Position numbers and translations under genes: made by a program
Shown: in pieces, positions 55,235 to 64,000 of the stretch
Layout of the letters: each line of letters begins with the position of its first letter
Numbering within the stretch: the stretch's first letter is position 1
Notes under the pieces: generated by a model
Told to the model about the DNA's origin: nothing
Databases searched by the model: none
The model's input: only the letters and a program-made list of their open reading frames with translations
NCBI RefSeq assembly: GCF_003111665.1
Contig: NZ_CP022188.1
Coordinates: 2,356,001 to 2,420,000 of the forward strand
Length of the DNA: 64,000 bases
Origin: Parazoarcus communis
Lineage (GTDB): Bacteria; Pseudomonadota; Gammaproteobacteria; Burkholderiales; Rhodocyclaceae
Direction of reading: 5' to 3'

Positions 55235-56497
55235 TCAGGGGTGTCGGACGGGGAAGCGCACTGTCGGTGCGCGCCCATGCATCAGGCCCGCGAGAATCTC
55301 GGCCGAGCCGCAGGCCAGGGTCCAGCCCAGTGTGCCGTGACCGGTGTTGTACCAGAGGTTGACGCCGCGGCCCTTGCCGATGATGGGCAGGTTACTCGGG
55401 GTGGCGGGGCGGAGTCCCGTCCACAGTTGCGCCTGTTCCGGGTCGATTGCGCCTGGCAGCCGTGTCCGTGCCCAGTCCAGAATGGCACGGCCGCGTTCTG
55501 GATCGATCGTGAGATCGAAACCGTTGAGCTCGGCAGTGCCGGCGATACGAAGCCGGTCTCCGAGACGGGAGCAGACGATGCGGCGGGACTCGTCGGTCAG
55601 GCTGACCTGCGGCGCCCGCGCGGGATCTGCAACCGGTGCTGTAATCGAATAGCCCTTCACCGGGTAGATTGGCAGGCGCTCGCCAAGCGCATGCACCATG
55701 AGGGGGCTGAAGCTGCCGAGGCATACCACATAGGCGTTCGCGGTCAGGGTGCCAGCCCGCCCTTCACGGTCACGCACCTCGACACCGTCGATCAGGCCGC
55801 CGGTGTGGGTCAGGCGTTCGATCGTCGTCTGATAGTGAAACTGCACGCCGTCGCGCGCAAGCACCCCCGCCAGCGCACCGGTAAAGCGCATCGCGTCGCC
55901 GTTTTCGTCGCCGGGCGCATACAGACCGCCCGCCAGTGTTGGTGCGAGTGTCGCGAGCGCGGGCTCGATTGCAAGGCATTCGGCAGCCGAGCAAGCCCGG
56001 GCTTCAATGCCGAGTTGCATCAGCTGCTCTGCGCGTGCCGGTGCATGAGCGAAATCCGAGGCGCTGAAAAAAAGGTGAAGGATGCCCTGCTCGCGCGCAT
56101 CGTAGTCGTTCTCGATGCCGGCGGCTGCGCGTACCCGGTGCAGTTCGCGCTGACTGTGGATGGCAAGCGCAGCAATCGCCTCGGTGTTGCGCTTCGCACG
56201 CCACGGCAGGCACTCATGCAGAAAGGACAGCGCCCAGCGCCATTGGTCGAGGCTTGCCTGAGGGCTGAAGCGCAGCGGGGCGTCGTGTTTGCCAAGCCAG
56301 CGCAGCGCCAGAAAGGGGGCCGCCGGGTTGGCCCAGGGCTCGGGATGGCTGACCGAGATCTGGCCACCATTGGCAAAGCTCGTTTCCTGTCCAGCTTGCG
56401 GCTGGCGGTCTATCACGCTGACCTCGAACCCCGCCTGCTTCAGGTACCAGGCGGTGGTGACGCCGGTGATGCCGGCGCCGAGAACCATCACATGCAT
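55235..56497 (-). CDS. dadA: D-amino acid dehydrogenase (DadA family)
   Basis: FAD-dependent membrane-associated oxidation of D-amino acids to 2-oxo acids. The ATG at 56497 gives 420 aa starting directly with the dinucleotide-binding motif VLGAGITGVTTAWYL. The second FAD segment is SFANGGQISVSHPEPWANP. C-terminal FAD contacts are WTGLRPATPSNLPIIG and NLWYNTGHGTLGWTLA. A longer frame to 56644 would reach the fbp promoter region and is not used. Alanine racemase (dadX) is not adjacent. Confidence 0.9.
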   Translation of the reverse strand: MHVMVLGAGITGVTTAWYLKQAGFEVSVIDRQPQAGQETSFANGGQISVSHPEPWANPAAPFLALRWLGKHDAPLRFSPQASLDQWRWALSFLHECLPWRAKRNTEAIAALAIHSQRELHRVRAAAGIENDYDAREQGILHLFFSASDFAHAPARAEQLMQLGIEARACSAAECLAIEPALATLAPTLAGGLYAPGDENGDAMRFTGALAGVLARDGVQFHYQTTIERLTHTGGLIDGVEVRDREGRAGTLTANAYVVCLGSFSPLMVHALGERLPIYPVKGYSITAPVADPARAPQVSLTDESRRIVCSRLGDRLRIAGTAELNGFDLTIDPERGRAILDWARTRLPGAIDPEQAQLWTGLRPATPSNLPIIGKGRGVNLWYNTGHGTLGWTLACGSAEILAGLMHGRAPTVRFPVRHP

Positions 56498-56669
56498 AAC
56501 TTGGCTTTTGTGCTCCAGAGAGGCTGCCCAGTGCGTGTGCGGGGCAGGGCGGCGAACCGCCAAGCCGTAAATGATAACCGCCAGCGTGCAACTCGTGGTG
56601 CGCAGACGTCCCGGAAACGGGATAATCGGGTCTGACATCTTCAATCATCCGTCTCCGGGAGTTTTGCAC

Positions 56670-57671
56670 ATGCGTCGCGTCACCCTTACCCAATTCCTGA
56701 TCGAGCAGCAGCGCGCCGGACGCGTATCGGCCGATCTGCGGCTCTTGCTCGAGGTCGTGGCTCGCGCGTGCAAGGCGATCGGAGTCAATGTGTCCAAAGG
56801 GGCGCTTGCCGGTGTGCTGGGTGAGGCCGGTACCGACAACGTGCAGGGCGAGGCACAGAAGAAGCTCGACGTGATTGCCAACGAGATTCTGCTGCAGGCC
56901 AACGAATGGGGCGGCCACCTTGCGGCAATGGCGTCCGAAGAGGTCGAAACCGTGCATCAGATCCCGTTCGACTTTCCCAAGGGCGGCTATCTGCTGATGT
57001 TCGATCCGCTCGACGGCTCGTCAAACATCGACATCAACGTCACCGTGGGTACGATCTTTTCCGTGCTGCGCAACCCCGAGGGCGAGGGTGATCCGACCGA
57101 GGAAAGCTTCATGCAGCCCGGTCGGGAGCAGGTGGCAGCCGGCTATGCGATCTACGGCCCCTCCACCCAGCTCGTGCTCACAGTGGGCAAGGGCGTTCAC
57201 GCCTTCACGCTCGACCGCGAAATGGGCAGCTTCATCTATACCACTCCCTACATGACGGTACCCGAGGAAACCCGCGAGTTCGCGATCAACGCCTCCAACG
57301 CCCGCCACTGGGAGGCGCCGGTTCAGCGCTACATCTCAGAGCTGCAGGAAGGCAAGGCTGGCCCCCGTGGCGTCGATTTCAACATGCGCTGGGTGGCGTC
57401 GATGGTGGCTGACGTGCACCGTGTGCTGACCCGTGGCGGCATCTTCATGTACCCGCTCGACGAGAAATGTCGTGCCCAGGGCGGCAAGCTGCGGCTCATG
57501 TACGAAGCCAACCCGATGGCCATGCTGATCGAGCAGGCCGGTGGCGCGGCCACCACCGGGCGCGAGCGCATCCTCGATATCCAGCCCGACAAGCTGCATC
57601 AGCGCGTACCCGTCGTGCTCGGCTCGAAGAGCGAGGTCGAACGCGTGACTTCATACCATCTTGAAGCTTGA
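56670..57671 (+). CDS. fbp: Fructose-1,6-bisphosphatase class I
   Basis: Gluconeogenic hydrolysis of fructose-1,6-bisphosphate, 333 aa from ATG 56670. The metal-binding cluster is in the [20 protein letters not shown] stretch; the substrate site includes [10 protein letters not shown] and [20 protein letters not shown]. The length is normal. It is divergent from dadA across a 172-bp gap. The TTG start of tamA lies inside its last codons. Confidence 0.95.
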   Translation: MRRVTLTQFLIEQQRAGRVSADLRLLLEVVARACKAIGVNVSKGALAGVLGEAGTDNVQGEAQKKLDVIANEILLQANEWGGHLAAMASEEVETVHQIPFDFPKGGYLLMFDPLDGSSNIDINVTVGTIFSVLRNPEGEGDPTEESFMQPGREQVAAGYAIYGPSTQLVLTVGKGVHAFTLDREMGSFIYTTPYMTVPEETREFAINASNARHWEAPVQRYISELQEGKAGPRGVDFNMRWVASMVADVHRVLTRGGIFMYPLDEKCRAQGGKLRLMYEANPMAMLIEQAGGAATTGRERILDIQPDKLHQRVPVVLGSKSEVERVTSYHLEA

Positions 57672-59418
57672 TTCGCTTCTCCGTGCCTTGAGCCTCCTGG
57701 CCCTGGGGTGTTTCCTCTTGTGGGGAAACAGCGCCAGGGCACAGGATCGTGTCAGCGTAGCGCTCGAAGCGCCGGAAACGGTCAGCGTGCTCCTGCGTCA
57801 GCACGTGCGCCTGCTTAAGTCGGCCGAGCTGACGGTGCCCGAGGTCGGGCCCGATCAGACCGCGCTGGTGCGACGCACACGGCGGGAAGTTGTCGATCTG
57901 CTCTCCACGGAGGGCTATTTCAACCCCGAAGTGAGGCTCGATCGGCGTAGCGGGGACAAATGGACGCTGACCGTGGAGCCTGGCGTACGGGCTGCCATTA
58001 CTGCCGTCGATATCGGTTTCGAAGGCGAACTGGCGAGTGCGAGCGAAGCCGAGGCGGCAGCCTTGCGCGACAGTCTGCGCGAAAATTGGGCCTTGTCGGT
58101 GGGCAAGCCCTTTCGTCAGTCCGAATGGGATAGTGCCAAACAGCAACTGCTCGATGCGGTCAGTCGCCGCCGTTACGCTGCGGCGCGCACACTGAGTACC
58201 CGTGCCGAAGTCAATGAGGCCGGCACCGAAGTGGCGCTGTCGGTCGTGATCGACAGCGGCCCGACTTTCAGACTTGGCGAACTCGCAGTCAGTGGTTTGA
58301 GCCGACTGCCGGCCGATCTTGTTACGCGCTACAGCACGGTCGAGGCGGGCGATATCTACGATCAGGACGCCTTGCTTGCCTTGCAGGAGGCCTTGCAGGG
58401 TGCGCCCCAGTTTGCGTCGGTGGTGGTCGATATCGAGCGTGACCCGGCACTGGCTGCTGCCGTGCCCGTGCGTGTGCAAGTGGCAGAGGCCCAGTCGCGG
58501 CGCCTGAGTTTTGGTGCAGGTGTATCGAGCAATACCGGTTATCGGGTCGAGGCTGCGTATCGCGACGTCAATATTCTTTCGCGCGGATGGGAACTGTCAT
58601 CGGGCATCCGTCTCGAGCAGTTGCGCCAGTCGCTTTTCGCCGATCTGTTCTTTCCGCCGGCGCCGGACGGTCATCGCGACAGCATCGGTGCGCTGATCGA
58701 CAACAGCGATCTCGAAGGACTGAAGACCGAAAGCCAGGCGATCGGTATCGGTCGGACCACCATCCGCGGTGATATCGAAACCCAGATTGCCCTGCGGTTG
58801 CAGCATGAGTCCCTGCATCCCGATGGCGCCGATCCCTCCAGCCTGACAACGCTGACGGCAAACTGGACCTGGGTGCAGCGAGCGGTGGATAACGTGCTCG
58901 ATCCGCGGCGCGGGCACGTCCTCGAGGTGCAGATTGGCGGCGGCTCGAGTATCGCGCTTGCGGAGCAGGACTTCGTGCGACTCTATGGCCGCTATCAGCA
59001 CTATTTTCCGATCGGCGAGGCCGACATGCTGACCCTGCGCGGAGAGCTGGGTGCCACGCTCGCGCCTTCCCGCGACGGTATCCCGCAGGATTTCCTGTTC
59101 CGCGCCGGCGGCTCGCAATCGGTGCGAGGCTATGCCTATCAGAGCCTCGGCGTAACTGAAGGCGATGCGACCGTGGGTGGCCGTTATCTGGGGACCCTCA
59201 GTGGCGAGTACGTGCATTGGTTTCGTCGTGACTGGGGCGTTGCGGCCTTCGTCGATGCCGGCGATGCCGCGGATTCACGCAGTGAGTTCCGACTGCGCAC
59301 CGGCTACGGTCTGGGCGCGCGCTGGCGCAGCCCGGCAGGGCCTCTTGCAATCGACCTCGCATGGGGCCACGACGACGCCCGGCTGCGTCTGCACTTTGGC
59401 GTAGCGGTCGCGTTCTGA
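57661..59418 (+). CDS. tamA: BamA/TamA family outer membrane protein (TamA-like)
   Basis: Omp85-superfamily barrel for translocation/assembly of outer-membrane proteins. The frame opens with TTG at 57661, inside the end of fbp, giving 585 aa and a signal peptide ([22 protein letters not shown]); other starts a few codons later are possible. Three POTRA-like domains lie at about 35-270 ([35 protein letters not shown]). A 16-strand barrel follows with [17 protein letters not shown], the family lid-lock motif, and the C-terminal Phe. No tamB follows. Confidence 0.88.
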   Translation: MKLDSLLRALSLLALGCFLLWGNSARAQDRVSVALEAPETVSVLLRQHVRLLKSAELTVPEVGPDQTALVRRTRREVVDLLSTEGYFNPEVRLDRRSGDKWTLTVEPGVRAAITAVDIGFEGELASASEAEAAALRDSLRENWALSVGKPFRQSEWDSAKQQLLDAVSRRRYAAARTLSTRAEVNEAGTEVALSVVIDSGPTFRLGELAVSGLSRLPADLVTRYSTVEAGDIYDQDALLALQEALQGAPQFASVVVDIERDPALAAAVPVRVQVAEAQSRRLSFGAGVSSNTGYRVEAAYRDVNILSRGWELSSGIRLEQLRQSLFADLFFPPAPDGHRDSIGALIDNSDLEGLKTESQAIGIGRTTIRGDIETQIALRLQHESLHPDGADPSSLTTLTANWTWVQRAVDNVLDPRRGHVLEVQIGGGSSIALAEQDFVRLYGRYQHYFPIGEADMLTLRGELGATLAPSRDGIPQDFLFRAGGSQSVRGYAYQSLGVTEGDATVGGRYLGTLSGEYVHWFRRDWGVAAFVDAGDAADSRSEFRLRTGYGLGARWRSPAGPLAIDLAWGHDDARLRLHFGVAVAF

Positions 59419-59460
59419 GCTCGCCGCTGCGGCGCAGCAAATTTTTCTTCCGTCTCCGCT

Positions 59461-59490
59461 CTTGAAATAGCGAAACCCCGCCCCTATTAT
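59461..59490 (+). promoter_or_regulatory. Overlapping sigma32 and sigma70 promoters of groESL
   Basis: CTTGAAA (59461-59467), 13 bp, CCCCTATTAT (59481-59490) fits the heat-shock sigma32 consensus. The same bases read as sigma70 elements TTGAAA, 17 bp, TATTAT. Transcription should begin inside the CIRCE element. Confidence 0.85.
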
Positions 59491-59516
59491 TAGCACTCGT
59501 TGGCAGTGAGTGCTAA
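59490..59516 (+). promoter_or_regulatory. CIRCE operator (HrcA site) of groESL
   Basis: A perfect TTAGCACTC (59490-59498), 9-bp spacer, GAGTGCTAA (59508-59516). It overlaps the -10 end and start site of the groE promoter, so HrcA can repress both promoter forms. hrcA itself is not in the window. Confidence 0.95.
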
Positions 59517-59600
59517 CAGTCCGGCGCAAGCCGCGACCACTGCGAATTTTCCGGCGGGATGGTCCCGCCACAGTTTAAACAGTACTAAGGAGTGAACTCG

Positions 59601-59891
59601 ATGAAGATTCGTCCCCTGCACGATCGCGTGATCGTCAAGCGTCTGGAAGCCGAACGCAAGACCGCCAGCGGTATCGTGATCCCCGATTCCGCCGGTGAAA
59701 AGCCCGACCAGGGCGAAGTGCTGGCTGTCGGCAACGGCAAGATCCTGGACGACGGCAACGTGCGTCCGATGGCCGTCAAGGTGGGCGACAAGGTGCTGTT
59801 CGGCAAGTACGCCGGCCAGTCCGTGAAGGTCGAAGGCGACGAACTGCTCGTCATGCGCGAAGAAGACATCATGGGCGTGGTTGAAGGCTGA
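59601..59891 (+). CDS. groES: Co-chaperonin GroES
   Basis: 10-kDa lid of the GroEL chamber, 96 aa from ATG 59601 (AAGGAG at 59587-59592; a GTG at 59592 is not used). The start [20 protein letters not shown], the mobile loop [18 protein letters not shown] and the end [15 protein letters not shown] are canonical. It is co-transcribed with groEL 53 bp downstream. Confidence 0.98.
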   Translation: MKIRPLHDRVIVKRLEAERKTASGIVIPDSAGEKPDQGEVLAVGNGKILDDGNVRPMAVKVGDKVLFGKYAGQSVKVEGDELLVMREEDIMGVVEG

Positions 59892-59941
59892 GCCTCCCGC
59901 AATCCCACGATTCTCGATTCGAAATAATTCAGGAGTTCTAA

Positions 59942-61597
<1,656 letters not shown>

Positions 61598-61628
61598 TTG
61601 CCCGCTGACCTCACGGTCAAGCTCAAAG

Positions 61629-61653
61629 GCCCCGCTTCGGCGGGGCTTTTTTT
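61629..61653 (+). terminator. Terminator of groESL
   Basis: GCCCCGC (61629-61635), TTCG loop, GCGGGGC (61640-61646) and a seven-T tract (61647-61653). Confidence 0.92.
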
Positions 61654-61910
61654 CGCCTGTCGTGATCTGCGGCTCAGAGGATTCGGGCGGGCGCAACCGC
61701 GCGTGGGGCAAAGCGCTACGCGCAATGACTCAGGCGTGGGATAATCGCGGAGAAAGGAAAAGACGGCAGGGAGCATCGGCGCCATGCGCGCGACGCTCCC
61801 CGGAACGCGTGCGCTGCTGAACGCGTGCGTTCCCGAAGACCGAGTAAAAGGAGAACAGCGGGACTGAATTTAATGGGTTCCGCTTACATTCAACTTACAT
61901 CCGGAATCCT
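61654..61910 (+). promoter_or_regulatory. Upstream region of the two-component operon with a CTTACAT direct repeat
   Basis: 257-bp spacer. CTTACAT occurs twice with an 11-bp period (61883-61889 and 61894-61900), the one-turn direct-repeat layout used by OmpR/PmrA/QseB-type regulators, ending 10 bases before the regulator's ATG. Further upstream GGAACGC / GCGTTCC forms an inverted repeat (about 61800-61832). A GATAAT box at 61740-61745 is a possible -10 without a good -35. Confidence 0.45.
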
Positions 61911-62597
61911 ATGCGCATTCTTCTCGCGGAAGATGACCCAGTCATCGCCGACGGAATCGGCAGGGCGCTCAAACGTGGCGGGTATGCAATCGACCATGTT
62001 GCCAATGGTGCAGACGCGGATGCAGCGCTGGCCTCGCAGCCCTACGATCTGCTGATTCTCGACCTCGGACTCCCGAAGTTGCCAGGTATTGAGGTGCTCA
62101 AGCGATTGCGGAGCCGCAAGTCTGCAATACCGGTCCTGATCCTCACCGCGCAGGACGGTGTCGAGGACCGTGTGCGCGGCCTTGATGCGGGCGCGGACGA
62201 CTACATGACAAAGCCCTTCGCCTTGCCCGAGCTCGAGGCCCGTGTGCGTGCTCATACCCGGCGCGGTACCGGCCAGCCGCGCTGTATCGAGGTGGGCAAC
62301 CTGACTTACGATCAGGCCGATCATGTGGTCAAGATCAATGGTCAGATGGTCGAACTCTCCGCGCGCGAAGTCGGATTGCTGGAGGTCTTCATCCTGCGGG
62401 TCGGGCGGCTGGTGAGCAAGGACCAGCTGGTGGACCACTTGTGTGGCTGGGGTGAGGAAGTGTCGAGCAATGCGATCGAGGTCTATGTGCATCGACTGCG
62501 GAAGAAGCTCGAGGATAGTGGCGTCCGTATCGTGACCGTTCGCGGTCTGGGCTATTGCCTGGAAAATCCGGATGCTGTCCCGGCTACGAAGGCCTGA
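61911..62597 (+). CDS. OmpR-family response regulator (QseB/TctD-like)
   Basis: 228-aa DNA-binding regulator. The receiver domain has the acidic pair EDD (7-9), phospho-acceptor Asp51 in LLILDLGLP, and the conserved Thr and Lys in LILTAQ and DDYMTKPF. The C-terminal winged helix (about 130-220) has LSAREVGLLEVFILRVGRLV and SNAIEVYVHRLRKKLEDSGV. It overlaps the kinase gene by 26 nt. Similar pairs (TctDE) control tricarboxylate uptake, but no target is adjacent here. Confidence 0.92.
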   Translation: MRILLAEDDPVIADGIGRALKRGGYAIDHVANGADADAALASQPYDLLILDLGLPKLPGIEVLKRLRSRKSAIPVLILTAQDGVEDRVRGLDAGADDYMTKPFALPELEARVRAHTRRGTGQPRCIEVGNLTYDQADHVVKINGQMVELSAREVGLLEVFILRVGRLVSKDQLVDHLCGWGEEVSSNAIEVYVHRLRKKLEDSGVRIVTVRGLGYCLENPDAVPATKA

Positions 62598-64000
62598 CCG
62601 CAAGCCGACCGGGCAGCGCGCTCCCGGGCAGCCCAACTCGCTGTTCGGCGAAATCCTCGACTGGCTGCTCGCGCCCTTGCTGTTCCTGTGGCCGATTTCG
62701 ATCATCGTCACCCACAACGTTGCCGACAACATCGCCAACCAGCCCTACGACCGGGCGCTGGCCGACAGTGCGCGCGCACTCGCGCGACTGGTCAAGGTGG
62801 AGGATGGCAAGGTGGTGGTGCATTTTCCGGCACCGCCGCGTGCGCTGTTCAGGGCCGATCAGGACGACACCGTCTACTATCAGGTCGCAGATCAGGGCGG
62901 CGAGACCATCACCGGTGACCGCGAGATCCCCTGGGTGGCGCCGCCCGCGTCGGTGCTGGGTGAGGAGGTGCGTTACCGCGACGAGGTCATCCATGGCGAG
63001 GAGGTGAGGGTCGCCTATCAGTTTCTGCGCGCGTGGCCGGAGCCTGCCAGTCCGCTGGTGCTGGTGCAGGTTGCCGAAACCCGCAACAAGCGCTCTGACC
63101 TCGCCTCGCGGGTGGTGACCGGGGTGCTGCTGCCGCAGTTCGCAATCATCCCGCTGGCCGTGGTACTGGTGTGGGTGGGGCTGACGCGCGGCATTGCGCC
63201 GCTCAACCGCCTGCAAAGCCTGATCCGGCGACGACGCCCGACCGACCTGTCGCCGATCGTGCCGGCCAGCGTTCCGGAGGAGGTGCGGCCGCTGATCATC
63301 GCCTTCAACGACATGATGGCCCGCCTTGAAGAGAACCTGCAGGCGCAGCAACGCTTCATTGCCGATGCCGCGCACCAGATGCGCACGCCGCTGACCGGTT
63401 TGCGCATGCAGACCGAACTGGCGCTGCTCGAGAGCGACCCCGAGCAACTGCGTAATTCGCTGACGCAGATCGCTGACAGCACCGAACGCGCCGGGCACCT
63501 GATCAATCAGTTGCTTTCGCTTGCCCGCGCCGAGGCCAGCTTCGAGAAGCTCTACGCGGTCGAACCGGTCGATGTCGAGGCGATGGTGCGTGAGGTGGGG
63601 CAGGATCTGTTCCCGCGTGCGCTTGCCAAGGGCATCGATCTCGGGGTGGAGAGCAGCGGGCAGGGCATGCTGGTCGAGGGCAACCCGGTGCTGTTGCGCG
63701 AGATGGTCAAGAACCTGATGGACAACGCCATCAAATACACCCCGCGCGGTGGCAGCGTGACTGCACGCACCCGTCACGCCGGCGCGCCGATTTTCGAAGT
63801 CGAGGACACCGGCGAGGGTATCCCCGAGGCGGATCGCGAGCGCGTATTCGAGCGCTTCTATCGGGTGCTGGGCAGCGGCGCGGACGGTTCGGGGCTGGGG
63901 TTGCCCATCGTGCGTGAGATTGCCGAGCTGCATCGCGCCACGGTCAGCCTGAGCCCCAATCCGGCGGGGCAGGGGACCGTCGCGCAGGTCGTCTTTCCGC
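62572..64000 (+). CDS. Sensor histidine kinase, TctE-like (3' end outside window)
   Basis: Open from ATG 62572 to the end of the window, 476 codons seen. It has an N-terminal transmembrane helix (WLLAPLLFLWPISIIVTH) and a periplasmic sensor segment of about 120 residues (TctE_N-like: NIANQPYDRALADSARALAR). A second helix (LPQFAIIPLAVVLVWVGLTR) and a HAMP linker follow. The H box ADAAHQMRTPLTG has His268. The N box is LMDNAIKYTPRGG, and G boxes are EDTGEGIP and GSGLGLPIV. Only the last few residues can be missing. It pairs with the regulator just upstream. Confidence 0.92.
   Translation, partial: MLSRLRRPDRKPTGQRAPGQPNSLFGEILDWLLAPLLFLWPISIIVTHNVADNIANQPYDRALADSARALARLVKVEDGKVVVHFPAPPRALFRADQDDTVYYQVADQGGETITGDREIPWVAPPASVLGEEVRYRDEVIHGEEVRVAYQFLRAWPEPASPLVLVQVAETRNKRSDLASRVVTGVLLPQFAIIPLAVVLVWVGLTRGIAPLNRLQSLIRRRRPTDLSPIVPASVPEEVRPLIIAFNDMMARLEENLQAQQRFIADAAHQMRTPLTGLRMQTELALLESDPEQLRNSLTQIADSTERAGHLINQLLSLARAEASFEKLYAVEPVDVEAMVREVGQDLFPRALAKGIDLGVESSGQGMLVEGNPVLLREMVKNLMDNAIKYTPRGGSVTARTRHAGAPIFEVEDTGEGIPEADRERVFERFYRVLGSGADGSGLGLPIVREIAELHRATVSLSPNPAGQGTVAQVVFP

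Overview
The window is 64 kb of GC-rich, densely packed chromosome from a betaproteobacterium. The combination of housekeeping blocks points to the Rhodocyclales (Azoarcus/Thauera/Aromatoleum-like): pilW-rodZ-ispG-hisS-yfgM-bamB-der, hfq-hflX-hflK-hflC-DUF2065-hisZ-purA, dnaX-ybaB-recR, and petABC-sspA-sspB. The genus is inferred from gene order and protein style, not from a database search. Almost all of the window is coding. No phage, CRISPR array or plasmid function was seen. The only mobile element is one complete insertion sequence.

Layout. 1-8275: two Mrp-type monovalent cation/H+ antiporter operons facing each other. The left one (mnhD', E, F, G) enters from outside the window. The right one (mnhAB fusion, C, D, E, F, G) runs on the minus strand, and the two mnhG stop codons are one base apart. 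8529-17641: ndk, rlmN, then pilW, rodZ, ispG, hisS, yfgM, bamB and der, many with overlapping start and stop codons. 17750-24019: the hfq-hflX-hflKC-hisZ-purA block. 24124-24485: two identical tRNA-Leu(CAG) genes on the minus strand, each with its own terminator and a -10 box. 24524-27932: rnr and rlmB.

28011-37838 is the nitrate assimilation locus. It holds nasR (NIT sensor plus ANTAR RNA-binding domain), an elaborate control region, the nitrate ABC transporter nrtABC, cobA (siroheme synthesis) and nirBD (NADH nitrite reductase). The control region holds two NtrC-type palindromes, a sigma54 promoter, two hexaloop RNA hairpins of the ANTAR-target type and an intrinsic terminator. The second hairpin overlaps the terminator stem. 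This reads as an AND gate: nitrogen limitation starts transcription, and nitrate lets it pass the terminator. A 1387-bp IS5-family element with an intact CTAA target duplication sits exactly between nrtB and the nrtC ribosome binding site. The assimilatory nitrate reductase gene is not in the window.

37867-44675 (minus strand) holds a DnaQ-like exonuclease, a cNMP/CBS/DUF294 regulator, a BCCT betaine-type transporter, a 469-aa protein of unknown function and a nitroreductase. 44822-44921 is the SRP 4.5S RNA, followed by a ZIP metal transporter on the other strand. 46321-53332 holds dnaX-ybaB-recR, the cytochrome bc1 complex (petABC) and sspAB. 53343-57671 holds a GT4 glycosyltransferase, a hemerythrin, dadA and fbp. 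57661-61597 holds tamA and groESL, the latter under a textbook CIRCE operator and sigma32 promoter. The window ends in an OmpR-family two-component system (regulator complete, kinase cut by the window edge).

The best candidates for new biology are the layered nas leader with its IS-split operon, the tail-to-tail Mrp pair, and the BCCT/DUF294/DnaQ group with its neighbouring unknown 469-aa protein.
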